A stretch of 19,090 nt of DNA from Alphaproteobacteria bacterium UBA3002 (GTDB lineage: Bacteria > Pseudomonadota > Alphaproteobacteria > Rickettsiales > UBA3002), in the NCBI GenBank assembly GCA_002346425.1, contig DDZS01000075.1:1-19090 (forward strand), in the 5' to 3' direction. This document shows, in pieces, positions 6,231 through 13,161 of the stretch. How positions within the stretch are numbered: position 1 is the stretch's first letter; the number at the start of each line of letters is the position of its first letter. Position numbers and translations under genes: made by a program. The notes under the pieces were generated by a model. That model ran no database searches, was not told the DNA's origin, and saw only the letters and a program-made list of their open reading frames with translations.

Positions 6231-9200
6231 CTAGACGCCGCCAGCCACTCGGCCCGCCGCATCTTTCTTCACTGGTTCCGCCGGCGTTTTCGCCGGTGCC
6301 GCTTCCGCGGTCTTTTCTTCTGGTGTAACGTCCTTGGCTTCCGCTTTCGGCGCATCGCCCACAGCGGCCGTCGCTTCGGCCTTAGCTTTTTCTTCCGTAC
6401 CCGCTTTTGCCTCACCTGATTTTTCAGTCGCGGGCTCGTTACTGTTGGCGGCCGTTTTAGCCGCAGCGGCCTCTTCATTGTAGGTAACCCCAGCGCCAGC
6501 AATGCTTACACCGACCGCCTTCGCTTGCAATTCGGCATTGGTTTTCTGCTGATTCGTGGCTTCCAGCTCTTCCTCTTTTTTGCGCTGCTCTTCCTGCGCA
6601 TAGGCTTGCTCTACCATCGTATGCATCTGCTTGGTCGCTGCCTCTTCCGCTAAGCCGAACGATCCATCAATGGTTCCCGCCGCTTCCAACCGCGCCATTT
6701 CCGCGTAATAAAGCGCGTCATTCGCTGCGACATAGGCTTTATAATCCGGATGCGCCTTATCCCCCGCCGCATAGGCTTTCGCATAGCGTGCGGGATTCTC
6801 CTGAAATGTGGTAATCGCGGCGGCTTGCTGCGTTAAAGCATGTTCCGCTTGCGGTGTGGATTGCGCTGCTTTCGCTTCCTGCAATTGGGTGTATTTTGTA
6901 GTCGTGCCAATCTGTAGCACCACTTCCGATTCGATCTCCATTTCAGATAGTGCGGGATTCGCCGCTGCTATTTCTGTGCGAAGGGTTTGCGCTCGCGCTT
7001 CTTGCTTTTGCGGGTAAATGATCTCCGTCGTGTCGTTCAAATAGGACTTCTTCAACAACTGTTGTTCTGCAAGGCGGGTAATTTCTGTTTCGGGTAATGA
7101 GGGATTATTGCGTTTAGCCTTGGTCATTTCCAAGTCCAGATAAAAGTCATAGCGATTGGCATGATAGAGTGACTCGGCTTTGGCTTCTGGCGTCAAAACC
7201 GTTTCAAACTCTGATTCCGTGTATCCCTGCATGCCAAACTGCGACGTCGCCCGGATATCGGCAGTTGACATATTGGCATAGGCTGTGGTTAAGGCTTGTT
7301 CTTTTAGCAAATCATCTCGCCGATCTATTGCAGAATTATTGCCATGGCCGATTAAAATCGCTTCCTGAACGTTACGAACTTGCTGGATCGATTCTTTAGT
7401 TCCCTCTGAAGCGCGTAGCGTATCCAACATTAACGCGCGGTCTTCCTTACTGGAATTCAGAAGTATATTTTTAATATCTTCTCCGCCTGAATTTTGAGCA
7501 TTCGATGCGGGTATAATTCCATTCGCCGTCAGATAGGACGTTAAACTACGTTCATCCATCGCGCGTAATTTTGCATATTGCTCTTCGGGTAATGATTTTA
7601 CGAATTGTTGGGTGTTCGTCAGTGCTGAAGAGCGATCGATGGTTTCGCGGTACTTGCCCGCCGCATATAATTGCAAATCCGCGGCAGACGGCTCGCGCCC
7701 TTTTTCGTATGCCTCGTTGATGCGCGCAGTTGCCTGATCAACAACATCGCGATCCGGCAAGGAAGTATAGGCTTTACCTTGAATGAAGGTATTATTTTCA
7801 TCGTAGGTTTTGCTGTATTCCGCCAAGGTTAATTCTGGATTCGTTTTCTTAGCCTCTTCGTATCCCGCCTGTTTTTCTGCTTCGAGCGCTTTGGCAAGAA
7901 TTGAATCGCGTTTGGCATCCAGCAATAAATTCTTGCCGGATTCATAATACATATCCGAAGCCACTGTTGTGGAACTGCTTACGTGATTTTGCAATTGCTC
8001 CATAATCGCAGGTTTATCCGCATCCGATGCCGCTTCATACGCATTCAGCAATTGCACAGACTCTGATGATAACCGCCCCGCGGTAAGGTTCAGAATCATT
8101 TCCCGGTCGTCGGGTGATAATTTGTTATGAAGAGTATTTTCTGCTTTTTGACGCTGAATATTTAAAGCTGTATTATTTAAAAGCTGGCCCGCGCTAAGCA
8201 TGCGATCTTGCGCATTTTCTGGTAACTTTGTTCCATATTTCTGGTTAACGGTTACCGCCATCGCATCCATTTGTTGATTCACAAAGGCCTGACGCTGTGC
8301 CTCGGGTATATTAGCCGCTTCTTGCCCAATTACGGTATACCGCGCTAACATTTCAAGCTGAGCTGTTTTGCGTTCGCCCTCGCTCAAGTCTTTCATGTCA
8401 CGGTTCATTTCATCTAATATACCATTCATCATGACGGCCTGATCTTTTGTCATGATGTTTTTTTCTACCAGAGTGTCTATTTTTTGAGCGTCACTCATAT
8501 TGATAAAGCTTGAAAGCTCTGCATATTTTGGATCGCCGCCTGCTATAATTTCTTGCGCTCGCGCTGGATCTCTCTCTAATTCTTCTACCAGCCCTTTAGC
8601 AATACCAAGCTCTTGCTCTGCATATTTCATTAATTGAGCTTTGGCGAGATTGCCTTCGGATGCGATAACAGCAAGACCTTGTGCGCGCTCTTTTTGCTCG
8701 GCTTCGGTCAATTCATGGCCCGAAGCTAGCTTTGCCTGCAATTCGTAGAAGCGGTCTTTGGTTTTATCCTCATACAGTTTGTAAATATCGATAGTAGCAG
8801 CATCTTCTAACAACAAACCGGCTTTAGGGTCGCTAACAAGAATACCTTTGCGTGCTTCATCGTAAATAGCACGCGCCTCTATTTCTCCGTTCCGAATCGC
8901 CGCTTCAAATTCTGCTCTATGCTTGCTTAATAAAGCAAATTGTTCTTCAGGAGTTTTATCCGAAAACTCATACTTATCTAATAGCGCGGTAAAATCTGCG
9001 AGGTGGTAACGCTGTCCTTCAAGTTGCCCACCGAGTAATTTCGATTTACGCATCATTTCTGCAAGCTCAGGATTTAGATCTTTCTGTTCAGCTAGAGCTT
9101 CCGTGCGATTATAGCTATCGACTGCAAACTTTTTAGTGGCTTCTTGTTCTTCTGGACTCAATGATTTCCAAGCAGCTGTCACGGCAGCTGATTTTTTCCC

Positions 9201-9920
9201 TTGGGCAAGGGTTGCGATAACAGCCATAGTCGTTTCTTGTTGCTGTTCTTGAGTCATCGCAGCGAATCGGGTGTCGCTTTTTGCAAGCTCCTGCTGCATT
9301 TTTTGCGCGACTTCGCTTTCCCGATACAGCTCATTCATATAAGCGCGGCTTTTCTGCTGATACGTCTCCAGCGCTTCCATCTGTTGCTCTAGGCGCGTAT
9401 AGGCGCCGTCGGCTTTGATTTCGGCGTTGGTGCGTTCGGCTTCGCCTTCGGCGGCCTCGGTGGCGGCGTCGACGGTTTGTTTGATACTATTCAGGCTAGC
9501 CACCGCCATTTTAATCGCTTGCAGGTCTGGCGTCGGTGAATTCAGCATCATGCTGAGCTGGCTTAATACCGAGCCGATTTCGGACATCGCCCCATCCAGT
9601 TCTGCTAACTGATCTTGCATACCGGGAATCAGGTCATTCATTGCCGACATACGTTGCCGAATTGAGGCGGATTCGCGCATAATTTCGTTGCGTAACGCCT
9701 GCGCTTCGCTGATCGAGTCATTCAACTCTCCGCGCGCGTACGACATTTCTGAAACGCTTTCCGTATCCGCTTGGAGACTATCGAACAGATCACCGAGACG
9801 TGCGCTGGCATCCTGCATTTGTTGCACGTCTTCTTGCACTTCGCGCACCTGTTCTGCTTGAAGTTGCAAGGATGCATCCTTCTGGTTGTCTGCTATTTCT
9901 ACTGTGTGTTCGTCAGCCAC
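6231..9920 (-). CDS. Very large coiled-coil protein of unknown function (1229 aa)
   Basis: I do not recognise a family. The start is a GTG with GGTGGAGA ending 10 nt upstream; an in-frame stop lies just before it, so no longer form exists. There is no signal peptide or membrane segment. Residues 15-215 are Gln/Glu/Ala/Met-rich and look like long coiled coil. Residues 215-1100 are charged and helical. Residues 1105-1135 are Glu/Lys/Gln-rich, and 1145-1229 form a disordered Ala/Lys/Glu/Pro tail ending GRVAGGV. There is no cysteine and one tryptophan (W251). A short motif, Asn-Pro-x-Leu followed by an acidic stretch, recurs at about 283, 694, 939 and 988. The middle of the gene is clearly more AT-rich than its ends. 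Neighbours queH and pheA do not suggest a role; a scaffold, cytoskeletal or secreted protein are all possible. Confidence 0.85.
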   Translation of the reverse strand: MADEHTVEIADNQKDASLQLQAEQVREVQEDVQQMQDASARLGDLFDSLQADTESVSEMSYARGELNDSISEAQALRNEIMRESASIRQRMSAMNDLIPGMQDQLAELDGAMSEIGSVLSQLSMMLNSPTPDLQAIKMAVASLNSIKQTVDAATEAAEGEAERTNAEIKADGAYTRLEQQMEALETYQQKSRAYMNELYRESEVAQKMQQELAKSDTRFAAMTQEQQQETTMAVIATLAQGKKSAAVTAAWKSLSPEEQEATKKFAVDSYNRTEALAEQKDLNPELAEMMRKSKLLGGQLEGQRYHLADFTALLDKYEFSDKTPEEQFALLSKHRAEFEAAIRNGEIEARAIYDEARKGILVSDPKAGLLLEDAATIDIYKLYEDKTKDRFYELQAKLASGHELTEAEQKERAQGLAVIASEGNLAKAQLMKYAEQELGIAKGLVEELERDPARAQEIIAGGDPKYAELSSFINMSDAQKIDTLVEKNIMTKDQAVMMNGILDEMNRDMKDLSEGERKTAQLEMLARYTVIGQEAANIPEAQRQAFVNQQMDAMAVTVNQKYGTKLPENAQDRMLSAGQLLNNTALNIQRQKAENTLHNKLSPDDREMILNLTAGRLSSESVQLLNAYEAASDADKPAIMEQLQNHVSSSTTVASDMYYESGKNLLLDAKRDSILAKALEAEKQAGYEEAKKTNPELTLAEYSKTYDENNTFIQGKAYTSLPDRDVVDQATARINEAYEKGREPSAADLQLYAAGKYRETIDRSSALTNTQQFVKSLPEEQYAKLRAMDERSLTSYLTANGIIPASNAQNSGGEDIKNILLNSSKEDRALMLDTLRASEGTKESIQQVRNVQEAILIGHGNNSAIDRRDDLLKEQALTTAYANMSTADIRATSQFGMQGYTESEFETVLTPEAKAESLYHANRYDFYLDLEMTKAKRNNPSLPETEITRLAEQQLLKKSYLNDTTEIIYPQKQEARAQTLRTEIAAANPALSEMEIESEVVLQIGTTTKYTQLQEAKAAQSTPQAEHALTQQAAAITTFQENPARYAKAYAAGDKAHPDYKAYVAANDALYYAEMARLEAAGTIDGSFGLAEEAATKQMHTMVEQAYAQEEQRKKEEELEATNQQKTNAELQAKAVGVSIAGAGVTYNEEAAAAKTAANSNEPATEKSGEAKAGTEEKAKAEATAAVGDAPKAEAKDVTPEEKTAEAAPAKTPAEPVKKDAAGRVAGGV

Positions 9921-10041
9921 TGATCATATGTCTCCACCGTTCATAATAAACGAGAAGTGTGAAGATTTTGTTACAATGGGCGAAATACCCGTAAAATAAT
10001 CGGGAAATCAGACGGTAATTATTAACAATTAATTAACAATG

Positions 10042-10893
10042 CTACTGGTAGCGTTTAATGTCGGCCGGATAGACACCCAAAATCTGCGTTTTCTGGCTGA
10101 AAAAACCCAATTCTTCCAACGCCAGTTGCACCCGCTTTTCCGAAGGATTTCCTTCAAAGGTAATGAAAAACTGCGCGGCGCCGCGGAGGGATTTTACCAG
10201 ATAGCTTTCCAGCTTGATGATATTCACGCCATTCGTCGCAAAGCCGCTGAGACATTTATAGAGCGACGCGGGAATCGAGCGCGCGGTAAAAATTAGACTG
10301 GTCAGGACATATTCGGTTTCCGGCGCGACATCGACCGGCTCACGCGAGATGGTTACAAAGAGCGTGTGGTTGGTTTCATCGTCTTCCACATTGCGTTTCA
10401 GCAAATCCAGCCCATAGAGCTTGCCTGCCAGTTCGGAACAAATGGCGCCCTTGGATTTATCGGCCCATTCCGCCACGTCGCGTCCGGCCATCGCGGTATC
10501 CGGGTGCATGCGCGCTTCCAGCCCCAGTTTGCGGATTTGTTTGCGCGACTGCATTAGCGCCTGCGTATGCGAATAGACTTCGTGCAGGTCTTTCAACTCC
10601 GCACCTTTAATGCCGAAAAGTTGATGCTCGATGCGGTGCCAATGTTCAGCGATGATGTGCAACCGCGTGCCCGGCAACAGGCTATGGATTTCTGCGACGC
10701 GGCCCGCTTGCGAATTCTCGATCGGAATCAGGCCATATTTCACGTCACCGCGCTCGACCGCTTCAAACACGTCCTCAAACTCTGGCACGGCGACCGGGTC
10801 CAGATACGGGTAATGCACGCGACAGACCAGATCGGCATTTGCCCCCGGAATCCCTGCAAATGCAATGCTGTGCTCGGCTTTATCACTGGACAT
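10042..10893 (-). CDS. pheA: Prephenate dehydratase with C-terminal ACT domain
   Basis: The enzyme converts prephenate to phenylpyruvate, the committed step of phenylalanine synthesis. It is a free-standing dehydratase of 283 residues with no chorismate mutase part. The catalytic domain shows IPGANADLV (15-23), IPIENSQAGRV (57-67), YSHTQAL (107-113) and DETNHTLF (172-179). The ACT regulatory domain runs from about 197 to 275 with SIPASLYKCL and LESYLV, expected to bind phenylalanine for feedback control. The family's catalytic 'T-R-F' reads T177-L178-F179 here, so the essential Thr is kept but the Arg is replaced. The ATG at 10893 has GAGGAAG upstream. It is divergent from the DAHP synthase gene across 68 bp. 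Confidence 0.93.
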   Translation of the reverse strand: MSSDKAEHSIAFAGIPGANADLVCRVHYPYLDPVAVPEFEDVFEAVERGDVKYGLIPIENSQAGRVAEIHSLLPGTRLHIIAEHWHRIEHQLFGIKGAELKDLHEVYSHTQALMQSRKQIRKLGLEARMHPDTAMAGRDVAEWADKSKGAICSELAGKLYGLDLLKRNVEDDETNHTLFVTISREPVDVAPETEYVLTSLIFTARSIPASLYKCLSGFATNGVNIIKLESYLVKSLRGAAQFFITFEGNPSEKRVQLALEELGFFSQKTQILGVYPADIKRYQ

Positions 10894-10961
10894 ATCGGCG
10901 CTTCCTCACTATGTAATGCAGACATTTGATGAACGAAAATAGCTGAGAAGACAATAGCGAA
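10894..10961. promoter_or_regulatory. Shared divergent regulatory region of pheA and DAHP synthase gene
   Basis: This is a 68-bp gap between two divergent genes of the same pathway. It must hold both start regions, with GAGGAAG for pheA and GAGAAG for the plus-strand gene. No clear promoter hexamers, leader peptide or riboswitch can be read from it. Confidence 0.4.
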
Positions 10962-12332
10962 ATGAGTACGGCCCCGAAATTAGAAACGCAGACATGGAAC
11001 ACCGATAGCTGGAAGGATTTCCCGATCCAACAACAGCCGGACTATCAGGATGCCGATAGCCTGAAACAAGTATGCCATACATTGAAGGGTCTGCCGCCAC
11101 TAACCTCGCCGGAAGAAGCGCGCGCCTTGAAGAAAGAACTGGCGCTGGCGGCGCAAGGGAAAGCTTTCCTATTACAGGGCGGCGATTGCGCCGAGAGTTT
11201 TGCCGAATTCAACGAAGTGAATCTGCGTTCTTACTTTAAAGTGCTGCTGCAGATGACCATGGCGCTGATGTATGGCGCGGGGCAACCGGTGGTAAAAGTC
11301 GGTCGCATCGCCGGCCAATTCGCCAAGCCGCGCTCTGCCGGGACGGAGACGATGAACGGTCAGGAACTGCCAAGTTATCGCGGCGATATGGTTAACGGGA
11401 TGGATTTCGAGGCGGATTCTCGCGTGGCCGATCCGAAGCGCTTGCTCGATGCCTATTATCAGTCCGGTGCGACGCTTAACTTCCTGCGCTCGCTCGCCAA
11501 AGGCGGTGATGCCGCGCTCGATCATATCAGCCAGTGGAATATGGATTTCGTTGCTGCTTCTCCGCAAGGCAAGCATTTCAACGAGATCGTGCAGCGGATT
11601 AACGACTGCCTGCAATTCATCCGCGCGACGGGTATGCAGACGATCGATATGCCGCAACTGCGCGAAGCGACGTTTTATACCTCGCACGAAGGCCTGCTGC
11701 TTGATTACGAATCGGCGCTGACACGGTTTGATGAAACGACGGAACAGCATTATGTCTGTTCCGCACATATGTTGTGGATCGGCGATCGCACACGTAACCC
11801 GGAAGAGGCGCATGTTGAATTTCTGCGCGGTGTTGGCAACCCGATCGGCTGTAAAGTCGGACCTAGCATGACGCCGGATGGTTTGCTCGCGTTATGCGAT
11901 TTGCTGAACCCAAAAAACGAACCGGGCAAGCTGACCCTGATCTCACGTATGGGCGCCGAGAAGGTTCAGGAATTACTGCCACCCCTCGCCCGCGCGGCAA
12001 AAGCCGAAGGCAAACATATCGTCTGGTCCTGCGATCCGATGCATGGCAACACGATCAAATCCCCGACGGGATATAAGACACGTAAGTTCACGGATATTCT
12101 CTCTGAAGTGCGTCACTTCTTTGCCGTGCACGCAGCCGAAGGTACTTATGGCGGCGGGGTGCATTTCGAAATGACCGGTCAGGACGTGACCGAATGTTTG
12201 GGCGGTGCGCAGGCGATTTCCGAATTGCAACTTTCAGACCGCTATCACACGCATTGCGACCCACGCCTGAATGCGTCGCAAAGCTTGGAATTGGCATTCC
12301 TCATTGCTGAAATTTTAAAACAGCGCGGTTAG
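10962..12332 (+). CDS. Class II 3-deoxy-7-phosphoheptulonate (DAHP) synthase
   Basis: The enzyme joins phosphoenolpyruvate and erythrose 4-phosphate, the first step of the shikimate pathway. The 456 residues are the length of class II (plant/mycobacterial type) enzymes. The class II motifs are all present: LLQGGDCAESF with metal ligand C76, KVGRIAGQFAKPRS, YRGDMVNG, LWIGDRTR, GNPIGCKVGPSM, WSCDPMHGNT with the metal-binding His, GVHFEMTGQDVTECLGG with the metal-binding Glu, and the Asp in HCDPRLN. The ATG at 10962 has GAGAAG 12 nt upstream, somewhat far. It is divergent from pheA, which links entry and exit of phenylalanine synthesis. Downstream lies the heptamer inverted repeat, with no classical terminator. 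Confidence 0.95.
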   Translation: MSTAPKLETQTWNTDSWKDFPIQQQPDYQDADSLKQVCHTLKGLPPLTSPEEARALKKELALAAQGKAFLLQGGDCAESFAEFNEVNLRSYFKVLLQMTMALMYGAGQPVVKVGRIAGQFAKPRSAGTETMNGQELPSYRGDMVNGMDFEADSRVADPKRLLDAYYQSGATLNFLRSLAKGGDAALDHISQWNMDFVAASPQGKHFNEIVQRINDCLQFIRATGMQTIDMPQLREATFYTSHEGLLLDYESALTRFDETTEQHYVCSAHMLWIGDRTRNPEEAHVEFLRGVGNPIGCKVGPSMTPDGLLALCDLLNPKNEPGKLTLISRMGAEKVQELLPPLARAAKAEGKHIVWSCDPMHGNTIKSPTGYKTRKFTDILSEVRHFFAVHAAEGTYGGGVHFEMTGQDVTECLGGAQAISELQLSDRYHTHCDPRLNASQSLELAFLIAEILKQRG

Positions 12333-12337
12333 TTTTC

Positions 12338-12408
12338 GGGATTAGGGTTTGGGGATTAGGGATTCGCAATAAAGCACCCCAATTCCCGAATCGCTTATCC
12401 CGAATCCC
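12338..12408. repeat. Two inverted arrays of a 7-bp repeat (GGGATTM), G-quadruplex-like
   Basis: On the plus strand 12338-12365 is four heptamers in exact 7-bp register: GGGATTA, GGGTTTG, GGGATTA, GGGATTC. On the minus strand 12408-12381 is a second set: GGGATTC, GGGATAA, GCGATTC, GGGAATT, followed by GGGG. The two arrays are imperfect reverse complements separated by 15 bp, so the transcript can form a hairpin of about 30 bp with several mismatches. The plus array has four G-tracts with 3-4 nt loops, which fits a G-quadruplex, and the repeat resembles telomere units. It lies 6 bp after the DAHP synthase stop codon and could protect or end that transcript. Confidence 0.8.
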
Positions 12409-12477
12409 GAATATTTGTGTCATGCACGCAACATGTTTACGATTTGGCGCTTAAAAACATTTCTATTTGTTTACCTT

Positions 12478-12509
12478 ATTTTCGGCGTAAAAGAAAAAGT
12501 GCCGAAAAT
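12478..12509 (+). promoter_or_regulatory. 9-bp perfect inverted repeat upstream of the histone-like gene
   Basis: ATTTTCGGC (12478-12486) and GCCGAAAAT (12501-12509) form a perfect 9-bp stem around a 14-nt A-rich loop, 55 bp before the start codon of the H1-like gene. It could be an operator or a 5' leader hairpin. I see no convincing promoter hexamers around it. The whole 232-bp gap 12333-12564 holds this repeat and the heptamer arrays only. Confidence 0.4.
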
Positions 12510-12564
12510 CGAGTATGGTGTGAATGTTACTAACATAAACGCTATGACAAAGGAGACACACATC

Positions 12565-13095
12565 ATGGCTACTGCTGTTAAGAAAACTCCGGCCGCCAAA
12601 AAACCGGCTGCCAAAAAGACTGCTGCTAAGAAACCAGCTGCGAAAAAAACTGTCGCGAAATCTGCTGCGGTTCGCATGGTAAAATCTACGGCGAAACCGG
12701 CTGCGAAAAAAGCGGCTCCGGCGAAAGCTGCTGCTAAACCGGCTGCGAAAAAAGCTGCTGCTAAACCGGCTGCTAAGAAAGCTGCTCCGGCTAAAACCGC
12801 TGCGAAAAAGCCTGCTGCTAAGAAAGCAGCTCCGGCAAAGACTGCTGCGAAAAAATCTCCGGCTAAAAAAGCTGCTGCTAAACCGGCTGCGAAAAAAGCT
12901 GCCGCAAAGCCTGCTGCTAAAAAAGCGGCTCCGGCTAAGAAAGCTGCTGCTAAACCGGCTGCGAAGAAAGCGACTGCGACTAAAACTGCTGCGAAAAAGC
13001 CAGCTGCTGCGAAAAAAGCTCCGGCTAAGAAAGCTCCGGCTAAACCAGCTGCTGCGAAAAAAGCCCCGGCTAAAAAAGCCGCTGCTAAGAAATAA
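12565..13095 (+). CDS. Histone H1-like Lys/Ala/Pro-rich DNA-binding protein
   Basis: The 176 residues consist almost only of Lys, Ala and Pro, with a few Thr, Ser, Val, Arg and Met. They are built from repeats of the type KKPAA, AAKPAAKKAA and PAKKA. Such tails bind DNA electrostatically, as in eukaryotic H1 C-termini, AlgP and Hc1-like bacterial proteins. The likely role is nucleoid compaction or regulation. No folded domain is visible. The ATG at 12565 has AGGAG 9 nt upstream; the frame is open further 5' to 12415, but that part has ordinary composition and no ribosome binding site. The gene has its own terminator and is convergent with pnp. Repeat number in such genes often varies between strains. 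Confidence 0.88.
   Translation: MATAVKKTPAAKKPAAKKTAAKKPAAKKTVAKSAAVRMVKSTAKPAAKKAAPAKAAAKPAAKKAAAKPAAKKAAPAKTAAKKPAAKKAAPAKTAAKKSPAKKAAAKPAAKKAAAKPAAKKAAPAKKAAAKPAAKKATATKTAAKKPAAAKKAPAKKAPAKPAAAKKAPAKKAAAKK
12590..13093 (+). repeat. Internal tandem/interspersed repeats of the H1-like gene
   Basis: The coding sequence is made of short repeated units such as GCTGCTAAACCGGCTGCG followed by AAAAAAGCT. Near-identical copies start near 12729 and 12873, with shorter variants between. Synonymous changes (GCT/GCG, AAA/AAG) separate the copies. This is a normal consequence of the Lys-Ala-Pro code and a likely site of slippage. Confidence 0.75.
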
Positions 13096-13114
13096 TACGA
13101 CTATCTTAAAACTA

Positions 13115-13146
13115 AAAAGGGGAGCCGCTTGGCTCCCCTTTTTTTT
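13115..13146. terminator. Bidirectional Rho-independent terminator
   Basis: AAAAGGGGAGCC (13115-13126) and GGCTCCCCTTTT (13131-13142) form a perfect 12-bp stem with a GCTT loop. A T-run continues on the plus strand to 13146. On the minus strand the same stem is followed by TTTTT. It can therefore end both the H1-like gene and the convergent infB-pnp operon. Confidence 0.95.
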
Positions 13147-13161
13147 GTCTGTAGCGACGAT

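Noticed and set aside
6269..6502. 77-residue Arg/Lys/Pro-rich reading frame
   Set aside because: It is another frame of the Ala/Lys/Glu-rich tail of the 1229-residue gene on the same strand; its basic composition is a by-product of that codon pattern.
9961..10041. AT-rich stretch with TTAACAATTAATTAACAAT and a CCCG/CGGG hairpin downstream of pheA
   Set aside because: The stem is only 4 bp with no T-run, and no clear promoter for the large gene can be read; I could not support a specific feature.
11172..11813. 213-residue open frame antisense to the DAHP synthase gene
   Set aside because: The sense strand has all class II motifs; the antisense frame shows no known domain and has the His/Arg-rich look of a shadow.
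12415..12564. 50-residue N-terminal extension of the H1-like protein
   Set aside because: It has ordinary composition, covers the palindrome and leader, and lacks a ribosome binding site, while AGGAG precedes the ATG at 12565.
12590..13093. Regular repeats that might suggest a CRISPR array
   Set aside because: The repeats are in one open frame coding for Lys/Ala/Pro, with no unique spacers and no cas genes.
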